Source: an uncultured Oscillibacter sp.
GTDB lineage: Bacteria; Bacillota; Clostridia; Oscillospirales; Oscillospiraceae
Reading direction: 5' to 3'
DNA length: 64,000 nt
Assembly (NCBI GenBank): GCA_934574045.1
Contig: CAKTMK010000004.1
Location: 20,117 to 84,116, forward strand
In this document: positions 17,251-27,100 of the stretch, in pieces
Position numbering within the stretch: position 1 is the first letter of the stretch
Layout: the number at the start of each line of letters is the position of its first letter
Notes under the pieces: model-generated
What the model was told of the DNA's origin: nothing
The model's input: only the letters and a program-made list of their open reading frames with translations
Database searches by the model: none
Made by a program: the position numbers and the translations under genes

Positions 17251-18186
17251 ATGGCGGATAAAGGCTTGAAAATGAAGGAGTTCGTGTCTGCGTTCGATCT
17301 GCAGATCCTCAACCGGGGCGCGGATTTTGACGACGCGGTCCTCTCCATCACGGACGTGAACCGGCCCGGACTTCAGTTCATGGGCTTTTTTGATTACTTC
17401 GACCCCCGCCGCCTTCAGGTGATCGGCAAGGCGGAGGTCACATATCTCAAGGGGCTGACCACGCAGGAGCGGAAAAAGGAATTTGATGACCTGTTTCTCT
17501 ACGATATCCCGGCGCTGGTCATCGCCCGGAATCTGGACTGCTTCCCAGAGTGCCTGCAAAGTGCGCAGGAGCACGAGCGGACGCTGCTGCGCACGGCGGA
17601 GACCACCGTGGACTTCACCGCCCACACCATCGAGTTCCTCAACCGGAAGCTGGCCCCCACCATCGGCCGCCACGGCGTCCTGCTGGACATTTACGGCGAG
17701 GGCGTGATGATTACCGGCGACTCCGGCGTGGGCAAGAGCGAGACGGCCATCGAGCTTATCATGCGGGGCCACCGGCTGGTGGCGGACGATTCGGTGGACA
17801 TCCAGCGGGTGTCCAACCAGCTTTACGGCGCGTCGCCTGAGATGATCCGGCACTATATCGAGCTGCGGGGCATCGGCGTGATCGACGTGCGGCAGCTTTT
17901 TGGGATGCGGGCTATCAAGACCGAGGCCCAGATCGACCTTGTGGTGCATCTGGAGCCGTGGGACAGCAAGAAGATCTACGACCGGCTGGGCATCGAGGAC
18001 CACTACACGGAAATTCTGGACCTTCAGGTCCCCTGCGTCACCATCCCGGTCCGGCCGGGGCGGAATCTGGCCAGCATCGTGGAGGTGGCGGCCATGAACA
18101 ACCGCCTGCGCCGCTTCGGCTTCAACGCGGCGGAGGAGCTGGTCCGCCGGGTGGACGAACAGGCCAGCCGGGGCGGCCCGGTCTGA
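17251..18186 (+). CDS. hprK: HPr kinase/phosphorylase
   Basis: A 311-residue bifunctional enzyme that phosphorylates and dephosphorylates Ser46 of HPr, the centre of Gram-positive carbon catabolite control. The Walker A is GDSGVGKS (156-163), preceded by GRHGVLLDIYGEGV with the catalytic-region His141, and followed by LVADDSVDI and the HprK signature ELRGIGVIDV. The start chosen is the ATG at 17251 behind GGGGGAAGG; an ATG at 17272 is the alternative. First gene of a nine-gene unit. Confidence 0.95.
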   Translation: MADKGLKMKEFVSAFDLQILNRGADFDDAVLSITDVNRPGLQFMGFFDYFDPRRLQVIGKAEVTYLKGLTTQERKKEFDDLFLYDIPALVIARNLDCFPECLQSAQEHERTLLRTAETTVDFTAHTIEFLNRKLAPTIGRHGVLLDIYGEGVMITGDSGVGKSETAIELIMRGHRLVADDSVDIQRVSNQLYGASPEMIRHYIELRGIGVIDVRQLFGMRAIKTEAQIDLVVHLEPWDSKKIYDRLGIEDHYTEILDLQVPCVTIPVRPGRNLASIVEVAAMNNRLRRFGFNAAEELVRRVDEQASRGGPV

Positions 18187-18204
18187 GGAAAGGAGACGGA
18201 GCGC

Positions 18205-19152
18205 GTGTACGTCGGCATCGACATCGGCGGAACGAATCTGAAGGCGGGGCTGGTGGACGGCGAGGGCCGTCTGCTGGCGGCGCGGCGGACGCCGCTGGGG
18301 CCGTTTCAGGGCGGGGAGTACTTCGTCCGACGGCTGGCGGAACTGACGGCGCAGGTGTGCCGGGACGGCGGCGTGCCGCCGGGAGAGCTGGAGTATGTGG
18401 GCATGGGCGTTCCCGGCGCGGTGGCCGGGAGCGAGATCGTGTACACCTGCAACATCCCGCTGAAAAACGTGCCGGTGGGGCGGCTGTTCAGCCAGTATCT
18501 GGACGTGCCGGTGCGGCTGGCCAACGACGCGGACTGCGCCGCCGTGGGCGAGTATTTCTGCGGCGCGGGCCGGGGCACGAAGCATTTCGCCGTGGTGACG
18601 CTGGGGACCGGCGTGGGCGGCGGCTTCATTCTGAACGGAAAGCTCTGCTCCGGCGGCGGCATGGCTGGCGAGGTGGGGCATATGGTGGTGGAGCGGGGCG
18701 GCGAGCCCTGCGCCTGCGGCCGCCGGGGCTGCTGGGAGGCATATGCCTCCGCCACGGCGCTGATCCGCATGACCAGAGAGACGATGGAACGGGAGCGGGA
18801 CAGCCTTTTGTGGGAGGTCTCACAGGGCGGCGCCGCCGTCACCGGACGGACGGCCTTTGACGCGGCCCTGCGGGGCGACGGCGCGGCAAGGGCGCTCTGC
18901 CGCCGGTACGCGGAGTATGTGGCGGTGGGCGTCGTGAACCTGATGAACATTCTGCAGCCGGAGCGGCTGGCTCTCGGCGGCGGCGTGGGCGAGGCGGAGG
19001 ACGAACTGCTGCTGACGCCGGTGCGGGAGATCGCGGCGCGGGAGAGCTACGCCGCCCGCTGCGGCGGCGCGCAGACCGAGGTGGTCCAGGCGGAGCTTGG
19101 AAACGACGCGGGCGTGATCGGCGCGGCGCTGCTGGGCCGCGCGGCGGAATAA
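18205..19152 (+). CDS. ROK-family glucokinase
   Basis: A 315-residue cytoplasmic sugar kinase of the ROK family, probably phosphorylating glucose. ATP-binding motif DIGGTNLKAG near the N-terminus, catalytic NDADCAA region, and zinc motif CACGRRGCWEAYAS. GTG start with GGAAAGGAG 10 bases upstream. It lies 18 bp after hprK, so a sugar-phosphate sensor and a kinase are co-transcribed. Confidence 0.88.
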   Translation: MYVGIDIGGTNLKAGLVDGEGRLLAARRTPLGPFQGGEYFVRRLAELTAQVCRDGGVPPGELEYVGMGVPGAVAGSEIVYTCNIPLKNVPVGRLFSQYLDVPVRLANDADCAAVGEYFCGAGRGTKHFAVVTLGTGVGGGFILNGKLCSGGGMAGEVGHMVVERGGEPCACGRRGCWEAYASATALIRMTRETMERERDSLLWEVSQGGAAVTGRTAFDAALRGDGAARALCRRYAEYVAVGVVNLMNILQPERLALGGGVGEAEDELLLTPVREIAARESYAARCGGAQTEVVQAELGNDAGVIGAALLGRAAE

Positions 19153-19172
19153 CGGGAAATGGGAGGTCCTGC

Positions 19173-20093
19173 ATGGATTGGACGGAGGAGCTGGACAACT
19201 GGGCGGCGGAGTATCTGCCGGATCTGGAGCTGAGACGGGAGGAACCCATGAGCCGCCACACCTCGTTCCGCATCGGCGGACCGGCCCGGCGGATGGCGTT
19301 CCCCAAAAGCGGTGAGCAGGTCGTGCTGCTGACGGACTTTGCCCGCCGGTGCGGTGCGCGGCCGCTGGTGATCGGGAACGGCACGAATCTGCTGGCCCCG
19401 GACGAGGGGCTGGACCGGCTGGTGATCGACGCTTCGGCGGGGCTGAACCGGCTGGAGCCGGGGCCGGAGCCGCGCTGCGTGACGGCGCAGGCGGGCGCTC
19501 CGCTGGCGCGGCTGGCGGACTTCGCCCAGAAGCGGGGCCTTGCCGGCCTTGCGTTTGCCCACGGCATTCCCGGCACGGTGGGCGGCGCGGTGTGCATGAA
19601 CGCCGGGGCCTACGGCGGCGAGATGGCGCAGGTGATCCGCTCCGTGACGCTGCTGGACCCGGCGGAGGGCGTAAAGACCCTGACGGGGGAGCAGATGGAC
19701 TTCGGCTACCGCCGCAGTGCGCTGACGGAGCATCCGGACTGGATCGTGCTGTCCGCTGTGTTCGCGCTGGAGGACGGCGACCCGGCGCAGATCCGGGCGG
19801 AGATGGACGCGCTGATGGCCCGGCGGCGGGCCAGCCAGCCGCTGGAGCTGCCCAGCGCGGGCAGCACCTTCAAGCGGCCGGAGGGCTATTTTGCCGGGAC
19901 GCTGATCGACCAGTGCGGTCTCAAGGGACTGCGCGTGGGCGGCGCGCAGGTCAGCGAAAAGCACGCGGGCTTCGTCGTCAACCGCGGCGGGGCCACCTGC
20001 GCGGATGTGACGGCGCTGATCGCGCAGGTGCAGGCGCGGGTACTGGAAAAAACGGGCGTCCGGCTGGAGCCGGAGGTCAGGATCGTCCGGTAA
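19173..20093 (+). CDS. murB: UDP-N-acetylenolpyruvoylglucosamine reductase
   Basis: A 306-residue FAD enzyme reducing UDP-GlcNAc-enolpyruvate to UDP-MurNAc in peptidoglycan synthesis. It shows the FAD-binding motifs HTSFRIGGPA, IGNGTNLLAPD and GIPGTVGGAVCMNAGAYGGE, the YRRSAL region and the catalytic-loop GSTFKRP. It is the type II (shorter, Gram-positive) form. SD GGGAGG; 20 bp after the glucokinase gene. Confidence 0.96.
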   Translation: MDWTEELDNWAAEYLPDLELRREEPMSRHTSFRIGGPARRMAFPKSGEQVVLLTDFARRCGARPLVIGNGTNLLAPDEGLDRLVIDASAGLNRLEPGPEPRCVTAQAGAPLARLADFAQKRGLAGLAFAHGIPGTVGGAVCMNAGAYGGEMAQVIRSVTLLDPAEGVKTLTGEQMDFGYRRSALTEHPDWIVLSAVFALEDGDPAQIRAEMDALMARRRASQPLELPSAGSTFKRPEGYFAGTLIDQCGLKGLRVGGAQVSEKHAGFVVNRGGATCADVTALIAQVQARVLEKTGVRLEPEVRIVR

Positions 20094-20126
20094 GGCCGGA
20101 CGGGGAGAGAGAAACGGAGCATTTGC

Positions 20127-20987
20127 ATGGAGATCTTGATTATTTCCGGGCTGTCCGGAGCGGGGAAGAGCAAGGCTGCCTCCTTTCTGGAGGACATCGG
20201 CTTTTATATCGTGGACAATATGCCGGCGGCCATGATTTTGAAATTCGCGGAATTCTGTGCCGGGGGCAACGGACGCTACGACCGGGTGGCACTGGTGTAC
20301 GACGTGCGCACGGCGGAGTCCTTCACAGAGCTGTTCGATGTGCTCGACAAGCTGCGGGGCATGGGCGGCGTGTGCCGGATGCTGTTTTTGCAGGCGTCGC
20401 CGGAGACCGTTATCAAGCGGTATAAGGAGACGCGGCGGCGCCACCCCCTCAGCGCCGGGGCCGACACGCTGGAGGAGGCCGTCCGCCGGGAGGCGGAGGT
20501 CATGCGCCCCGTGCGGGAGCGGGCGGACTATGTGATCGACACCAGCAGTCTGTCCACCGCCCAGCTCCGGGCGGAGATCCTGCGCCTGTTCAGCGGCAAG
20601 GACGAGAAGGCGGGCATGACCGTGGCGGTCACGTCCTTCGGTTTCAAGTACGGCCTGCCGCTGGAGGCGGATCTGGTGCTGGACGTGCGGTTCATGCCCA
20701 ATCCCTTTTACATCGAGACGCTGCGCCGCAAGACAGGGTTGGACAAGGCGGTGTCGGACTACGTATTTTCGTTCCAGCAGACGCGGGACTTTCTGGAAAA
20801 GCTGGAGGATCTTCTGAAGCTGACGCTGCCGCTGTACGCCGAGGAGGGCAAGACCAGCCTGACCATCGCCGTGGGCTGCACCGGCGGACAGCACCGCTCC
20901 GTGGCCATCGCCCACGCGCTGACAGCGTTCGTGCAGGAGCAGGGCTATCCGGTGACGGAGTATCACCGAGATATGCCCCGCGGCTGA
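20127..20987 (+). CDS. rapZ: RapZ/YvcJ P-loop protein
   Basis: A 286-residue nucleotide-binding protein. P-loop GLSGAGKS near residue 8, Walker B-like YDVRT, then SFGFKYGLP, DVRFMPNPFY and the C-terminal TIAVGCTGGQHRSVAIA. In E. coli RapZ is an RNase adaptor for GlmZ; in Firmicutes YvcJ has nucleotide-dependent roles in cell-wall metabolism and competence. The neighbours murB and yvcK support a cell-envelope sugar role. Confidence 0.95.
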   Translation: MEILIISGLSGAGKSKAASFLEDIGFYIVDNMPAAMILKFAEFCAGGNGRYDRVALVYDVRTAESFTELFDVLDKLRGMGGVCRMLFLQASPETVIKRYKETRRRHPLSAGADTLEEAVRREAEVMRPVRERADYVIDTSSLSTAQLRAEILRLFSGKDEKAGMTVAVTSFGFKYGLPLEADLVLDVRFMPNPFYIETLRRKTGLDKAVSDYVFSFQQTRDFLEKLEDLLKLTLPLYAEEGKTSLTIAVGCTGGQHRSVAIAHALTAFVQEQGYPVTEYHRDMPRG

Positions 20988-21006
20988 GAGCGCGGAAGGG
21001 AGGACC

Positions 21007-22077
21007 ATGGAACGTCAACGGGCATCCTATCGCCTGCCCCGGGCGCGGGGACCGCGGATCGCCGCCATCGGCGGCGGACACGGCCTTTCCACCATGCTGC
21101 GGGGATTGAAGCAGTACACGGAAAATATCACCGCCATTGTCACGGTGGCGGACGACGGCGGCGGCTCCGGCATGCTGCGCCACGATCTTGGGATGCCTCC
21201 GCCGGGGGACATCCGCAATTGTCTGGAGGCGCTGGCCAACACGGAGCCGCTGATGGCCGAACTGCTGCACTACCGCTTTTCCGACGGGACGCTGGCGGGC
21301 CAGAGCTTCGGCAACCTGTTCCTCGCGGCGCTCAACGGCATCTCGCCCTCCTTCGATCAGGCGGTGACCCGCATGAGCGAGGTGCTGGCCATCACGGGGC
21401 GGGTCCTGCCCGTCACGAATGCCAACGTACAGCTGGAGGCCGAGTTTGAAAACGGCGTCCGGGTGGTGGGCGAGTCCAAGATCTTCTGCTGCAAAAAGGA
21501 GCAGGACTGCCGCATCCGGCAGGTCCGGCTCCTGCCGGAGCACCCCCGGGCGCTCCGCGCGGCGGCGGAGGCCATCGAGAACGCGGACATGGTGGTGCTG
21601 GGGCCGGGGAGCCTGTACACCAGCATCATCCCCAACCTGCTGGTGGACGGCATCGTGGAGGCTATTCAGGCGTCCGACGGGCTGAAGGTCTACGTCTGCA
21701 ACGTGATGACCCAGGAGGGGGAGACGGAGGGCTATACCGCCGCCGACCACATCGCGGCGCTGTTCAAGCACTCCGTGCCGGGGCTGTTCAGCCTGTGCCT
21801 GACCAATTCCTCGCCCATCCCCCGGGGCGTCGCCGCGCGGTACGCCGAGGAGGGCGCGGAGCTGATCCGCTGCGACCGGGAGCGGTGCGCCGAGCTGGGC
21901 GTGGAGATCGTGAACCGGCCGGTGGCCACAGTGGAAAACGGCTTTGTCCGCCACGAGCCGGGCCATCTCGCCCGGGAGCTGATCCTGCTCCACGCGGAGC
22001 GCAGCGTCCGCATCGCGGGCGCCGGCTCGGCCGGGGACTTTTACCGGGTGGAGCAGCCCGGCGGCCGCGGCCGCTGA
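21007..22077 (+). CDS. yvcK: gluconeogenesis factor YvcK/MgfK
   Basis: A 356-residue member of the CofD-like UPF0052 family, needed for growth on gluconeogenic carbon and for cell-wall precursor allocation. It binds UDP-sugars. The N-terminus AAIGGGHGLSTMLRGLK, then TVADDGGGSGMLR, GDIRNCL and VLGPGSLYTSIIPNLLV are typical. SD GGAAGGGAGG. The rapZ-yvcK-whiA order is a conserved Firmicutes trio. Confidence 0.96.
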   Translation: MERQRASYRLPRARGPRIAAIGGGHGLSTMLRGLKQYTENITAIVTVADDGGGSGMLRHDLGMPPPGDIRNCLEALANTEPLMAELLHYRFSDGTLAGQSFGNLFLAALNGISPSFDQAVTRMSEVLAITGRVLPVTNANVQLEAEFENGVRVVGESKIFCCKKEQDCRIRQVRLLPEHPRALRAAAEAIENADMVVLGPGSLYTSIIPNLLVDGIVEAIQASDGLKVYVCNVMTQEGETEGYTAADHIAALFKHSVPGLFSLCLTNSSPIPRGVAARYAEEGAELIRCDRERCAELGVEIVNRPVATVENGFVRHEPGHLARELILLHAERSVRIAGAGSAGDFYRVEQPGGRGR

Positions 22078-22131
22078 ATCGGTTTACATAAGATATAGAC
22101 CGCGCGCCGCGCGGAACGGAAGGAGAGCGGG

Positions 22132-23058
22132 ATGTCCTTTTCCTACGAAGTGAAAAACGAGCTTTGCCGTCTGGAGGTCCAGCGGCACTGCTGCGCCCGG
22201 GCGGAGGCTTACGGCATCCTGCTCTACTGCAACACCTTCAACTCCGGCGAGGTGCGCATCGTCACGGAAAATCCCAACTTTGCCACGCGTCTGCCCCGGC
22301 TGTTCCAGCGGGCGTTCCGCATCCAGTTCGACCGCCGTCCAGAGCCGGACACGCCGGGAAAGCTGGTCTTTCAGATCACGGAGCCGGAAAAGCTGGACCA
22401 CATCATCGACGCGCTGGGCTACGCGCCGGAGCAGAATCTGGTGCTGCACATCAACTTCGGCCTGCTGGAGGAGGAGTGCTGCCGGGGGGCGTTCCTGCGG
22501 GGCGTATTCTTTGCAGGGGGCAGCGTCACGGACCCGCACAAGCGGTATCATCTGGAGCTGGCCACGTCCCATCTTCAGGTCAGCCGGGAGCTGGACTCCC
22601 TCCTGCGGGACAACGGCTTTCCGCCCAAGAGCGTGAGCCGGAACGGGAGCTGCATCACCTACTTCAAGCAGAGCGACCAGATCGAGGACTTCCTCACCCG
22701 CATCGGCGCGCCGGTGGCGGCGATGCACGTGATGGACGCGAAGATGGAAAAGGACCTGCGCAACAGCGTCAACCGCCGCCTGAACTGCGACAACGCCAAT
22801 CTGGACAAGGCGGTGGACGCGGCGCTGGAGCAGATCGACGCCATCCGGCGGTTGGAGCGCACGGGGCGGCTGGACAAGCTGCCCGAGCGCCTGCGCCAGA
22901 CGGCGGCGGCCCGGCTGAAAAATCCGGAGCTGAGCCTTTCGGAGCTGGCGGCGGGCTTTACCCCGGAGATCACCAAGTCCTGTCTGAATCACCGGCTGCG
23001 CAAGCTGATGGAGCTGGCGAGGGCCGTTCCGCCGGAGGATGGGGAGCGCGAAGCATGA
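22132..23058 (+). CDS. whiA: DNA-binding protein WhiA
   Basis: A 308-residue protein with an N-terminal LAGLIDADG-like fold and a C-terminal helix-turn-helix. MSFSYEVKNELC, then GAFLRGVFFAGGSVTDPHKRYHLE, and the C-terminal ELSLSELAAGF-TPEITKSCLNHRLRKL HTH. It acts in chromosome segregation and division in Bacillus and in sporulation in Streptomyces. SD GGAAGGAG. Its stop overlaps the next gene start (ATGA at 23055). Confidence 0.96.
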   Translation: MSFSYEVKNELCRLEVQRHCCARAEAYGILLYCNTFNSGEVRIVTENPNFATRLPRLFQRAFRIQFDRRPEPDTPGKLVFQITEPEKLDHIIDALGYAPEQNLVLHINFGLLEEECCRGAFLRGVFFAGGSVTDPHKRYHLELATSHLQVSRELDSLLRDNGFPPKSVSRNGSCITYFKQSDQIEDFLTRIGAPVAAMHVMDAKMEKDLRNSVNRRLNCDNANLDKAVDAALEQIDAIRRLERTGRLDKLPERLRQTAAARLKNPELSLSELAAGFTPEITKSCLNHRLRKLMELARAVPPEDGEREA

Positions 23059-23675
23059 AAAAGCGGATCATCGACATGGAAAAGGACCCCCGGCGGGAGC
23101 AGTACGCTTACTTCGCGCCGCTGCGCGACCCCTATGTGGGCGTGACCTGCCGGGTGGACGCCGCCGGCTGGCAGAAGCGGCGGACGGCCTCCGGCGCGCC
23201 GGTCTTTCTGTCGCTGGCATATGAGATCCTTGCGGCGGCCAACTCCGTCCCGGAGCTTCGGCGGCGGATCGAAAACGGGCAGGTGGTGGAGTACGACCGG
23301 TGCCGCTGCTCCTGCACCGTGGCAAAGCCGGACGGGGCCTACGCTTACTGCACACTGGACTGCACGCTGCCGTGGGACGCGTTCCTGAAGGAGGGGCGCG
23401 AACGGCTGGCGGAGGCCCGCAGCGGCGGGACCATGGGGGAGGACGGCGAGAGCGGCGAATACTTTTTCGTCTCCTGCGTTCCGTGGCTGGACTATACGTC
23501 CATGGTCCAGCCCGTGCCGGAGCCGCCGGTCAGCAACGTGCGGCTGGCGTGGGGAAAATGCGTGACGGAAAACGGGAAAACCAGCCTGCCGGTGACGATC
23601 GTGGCGCATCACGCGCTGGCGGACGGCATCCATCTGGCGGCGTTTTTTGACGAACTGAAGCGGCGGCTGGGCTGA
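23055..23675 (+). CDS. chloramphenicol acetyltransferase-fold protein
   Basis: A 206-residue protein of the CAT type A superfamily. The C-terminal motif AHHALADGIH matches the catalytic HHxxxDG with its His, and YFFVSCVPWLDYTSM matches the FxxSxxPWxxFT-type segment of CAT. This is a trimeric acetyl-CoA enzyme fold; many such chromosomal genes do not confer chloramphenicol resistance. Translation is coupled to whiA through an ATGA overlap, an unusual place for a resistance gene, which suggests a housekeeping acylation. Confidence 0.8.
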   Translation: MKKRIIDMEKDPRREQYAYFAPLRDPYVGVTCRVDAAGWQKRRTASGAPVFLSLAYEILAAANSVPELRRRIENGQVVEYDRCRCSCTVAKPDGAYAYCTLDCTLPWDAFLKEGRERLAEARSGGTMGEDGESGEYFFVSCVPWLDYTSMVQPVPEPPVSNVRLAWGKCVTENGKTSLPVTIVAHHALADGIHLAAFFDELKRRLG

Positions 23676-23709
23676 GCCGCGTAAGAACGAACGAAAGAGG
23701 GAGACGGAT

Positions 23710-24153
23710 ATGGACCGCTGCGAACGCGCGATCGAATATCACAAGCGGGGCTGCAACTGCAGCCAGTCGGTGCTGGCGGCCTTCGCCGACCTGACGGGAC
23801 TGGGCGAGGCGGGGAGCCTTGCCATTGCCGGGGGCTTCGGCGGCGGCTCGGGAACGGGCGAGCTGTGCGGCGCCATCGCCGGGGCGGTGATGACGCTCTC
23901 CCAGCTCTATCCCGCCACCATCGAGGACCCGGTGAACGGCAAAAAGCGGGCGGTGGGCCTCGCGCGGGAGTTCCAGCGTCGGTTCGCCCGGCGCTTCGGC
24001 CATCTGCGCTGCGCCGACCTGCTGCCGGAGAAGTACCAGCCGGACGAAAACACGCCCGCCGCGCTGCGGCTGGGTCTGACGAATCACTGCGAGATCATGA
24101 TCGCCACCGCGGTGGAGATCGTGGAGGAGATGCTCTCGGAGCAGGCGGCCTGA
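23710..24153 (+). CDS. C_GCAxxG_C_C family redox-type protein
   Basis: A 147-residue cysteine-patterned protein. RGCNCSQSVLAAFAD, GGFGGGSGTGELCGAIAGAVM, HLRCADLL and a late HCEIMI segment match the spacing of the C_GCAxxG_C_C family, thought to bind a metal centre or haem-like cofactor; the biochemical role is not established. SD AGAGGGAG. It sits between the CAT-fold gene and dnaE. Confidence 0.78.
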   Translation: MDRCERAIEYHKRGCNCSQSVLAAFADLTGLGEAGSLAIAGGFGGGSGTGELCGAIAGAVMTLSQLYPATIEDPVNGKKRAVGLAREFQRRFARRFGHLRCADLLPEKYQPDENTPAALRLGLTNHCEIMIATAVEIVEEMLSEQAA

Positions 24154-24184
24154 GGGCCGGAGATCACCCGAAAAGGAGCGAGCC

Positions 24185-27100
24185 ATGTCCTTTGTCCATT
24201 TACACGTGCATACGGAGTTCAGCCTGCTGGACGGCGCGTGCCGCATCAAGGAGCTGCCCGGCGTTCTGAAGGAGCTGGGGCAGGACGCCTGCGCCATCAC
24301 CGACCACGGCGTGATGTACGGCGCGATCGACTTTTACCGCGCCTGCAAGGCGGAGGGGATCAAGCCCATTATCGGCTGCGAGGTTTACGTAACGCCGCGG
24401 GGCCGCACCCGTTTTCAAAAGCAGCACGAGTTCGACGCGGAGAGCCGGCATCTGGTGCTGCTGTGCGAAAATGAGGAGGGCTACCGCAACCTCTCCTACA
24501 TGGTCTCCATGGCGTGGACGGAGGGGTTTTACATCAAGCCCCGGGTGGACATAGAGCTGCTGCGGGCGCACCACGGCGGGCTGATTGCCCTGTCGGCCTG
24601 CCTTGCCGGGGAGATCCCCCGGCGGCTGCGCAACGGGGAGTATGAGACGGCCAAGGCCGCGGCGCTGGAGATGGCGGAGCTGTTCGGCCCGGAGCACTTC
24701 TATCTGGAGGTGCAGGACCACGGCATCCCGGACCAGCAGACGGTGAACCGGGGCATTCTGAAGCTCCATCAGGAGACGGGCCTGCCCATGGTCTGCACCA
24801 ACGACGCACACTACCTGCGCGCCTCGGACGCGGAGGCCCACGACGTGCTGCTGTGCATCCAGACGGGCAGGCAGCTTGCCGACGAGAACCGGATGCGGTA
24901 CGAGCCGCGTAATTTCTACCTCCGGTCCGAGGAGGAGATGCGCCGCCTGTTCGCCGCTTATGAGGACGCGGTGGACAACACCGGGCGCATCGCCCAGCGG
25001 TGCAATGTGGAATTCGTGTTCGGCAAGTATCAGCTCCCGGAATTCAAGCTGCCGGAGGGGTACGACTCCTATACCTATCTGAAGGAGCTTTGCGCCGCGG
25101 GCTTTGACGAGCGGTACGGCGGCGCGCACCCGGAGTACCGGGAGCAGCTTCAATACGAGCTGGAAATGATCGAGAAAATGGGCTTTACGGACTATTTCCT
25201 CATCGTCTCCGACTTCGTGCGCTACGCAAAGAGCGCGGGCATCCCCGTCGGCCCCGGCCGCGGCAGCGCCGCCGGGAGCATGGTGAGCTACTGTCTGCAC
25301 ATCACGGACATCGAGCCGATGCGCTTCGGGCTGTATTTCGAGCGGTTCCTGAACCCGGAGCGGGTCAGCATGCCGGATATCGACATGGACTTCGGCGACG
25401 TGCGCCGGGGCGAAGTGGTGGACTACGTCCGCCGGAAGTACGGCGACGACCACGTGGCCCAGATCGTCACCTTCGGCACCATGGCGGCCCGGGGCGTGAT
25501 CCGGGACGTGGGCCGAGTAATGGGCATTCCGTACGCCGAGGTGGACGCCATCGCCAAGCAGGTCCCCGGCGGCCCCGGCGCGCTGCACATCACGCTCAGC
25601 GACGCGCTGCGGCTGAGCAAGCCCCTGCGGGACCTCTACGAAAACGACGAGACGGTCAAAAAGCTGATCGACACGGCGCAGAAGCTGGAGGGGATGCCCC
25701 GCAACGCCTCCACCCACGCCGCGGGCGTGGTCATCACGAAAAAGCCCGTGTACGAGTACGTTCCGCTGGCGAAAAACGACGACGCGGTGGTCTGCCAGTA
25801 CATCATGACCACGCTGGAGGAGCTGGGGCTGCTCAAGATGGACTTCCTGGGCCTGCGGAACCTGACGGTGCTGGACGACGCGGTGAAGATGGTCCGGGCG
25901 GAGCATCCGGACTTCCGGCTGGAGGACATCCCGGAGGACGACGCGCCCACCTATGAGATGCTGGGGCAGGGCAAGACCGTGGGCGTGTTCCAGATGGAGT
26001 CCGCCGGAATGACCGGCGTGTGCGTAGGGCTAAAGCCCCGCAGCATCGAGGACATCTCCTCCATCATCGCGCTCTACCGTCCCGGCCCCATGGATTCCAT
26101 CCCCAAATTCATCGCCTGCGCGCAGGACCCGAAGAAGATCACGTACCTCCACCCGTCGCTGGAGCCGATCCTCTCCATCACCTACGGCTGCATCCTCTAT
26201 CAGGAGCAGGTCATCGAGATCTTCCGCCGCCTCGCGGGCTATTCGCTGGGGCAGGCGGACATGGTGCGCCGCGCCATCTCCAAGAAAAAGGCTGCCCAGA
26301 TCGAGCGGGAAAAGGACGCGTTCATCCACGGCGACCCGGCACGCAGCATCGCCGGCTGCGTGGCCAACGGCATCCCGGAGGCCACGGCGCAGGCCATCTA
26401 TCAGGACATCTACGATTTTGCCAACTACGCTTTCAACAAGGCCCACTCGGTGGCTTACGCCGTGGTGGCCTATCAGACGGCGTACTTCAAGTGCCACTTC
26501 CCGAAGGAGTACATGGCGGCGCTGCTGACCAGCGTGCTGGAAAACTCCGCCAAGATCGCGGGGTATATCACCGAGTGCCGGGACTGCGGCATCCGGCTCC
26601 TGCCGCCGGACATCAACCGCTCCTGCGACGTGTTCACGGTGGAGGAGGGCGGCATCCGCTTCGGCCTTGCCGCCGTGAAGAATATCGGCAGAGGGTTCAT
26701 TCAGGCCGTGATGCGGGAGCGGGAGGAGCGGCCCTTCGTCTCACTGAGCGACTTCTGCCGCCGGATGAACGGCGGGGACATCAACAAGCGGGCCGTGGAG
26801 AACCTGATCCGCTCCGGCGCGTTTGACGGCTTCGGCGCGAAGCGCTCCCAGCTCATCCGGGTGTATGAGACGGTGATGGACTCCATCGCCAGCGCCAGCC
26901 GCCAGAACGTGGAGGGCCAGATCGACTTTTTCTCCATGAACGCGTCCTCCGCGGCGGAGCCGCCGCAGGAGGTCGAGCTGCCGGACATCCCGGAGTATTC
27001 GCCCCAGGAGCTGATGAATATGGAGAAGGAAACCACGGGCCTCTATCTCTCCGGCCACCCCATGGACCAGTACCGGGAGGAGGTGCGGCGGCTGAACGTG

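Noticed and set aside
23055..23675. Calling the CAT-fold protein a chloramphenicol resistance gene
   Set aside because: It is coupled to whiA in a core operon and only the fold and HHxxxDG motif are visible; resistance cannot be inferred.
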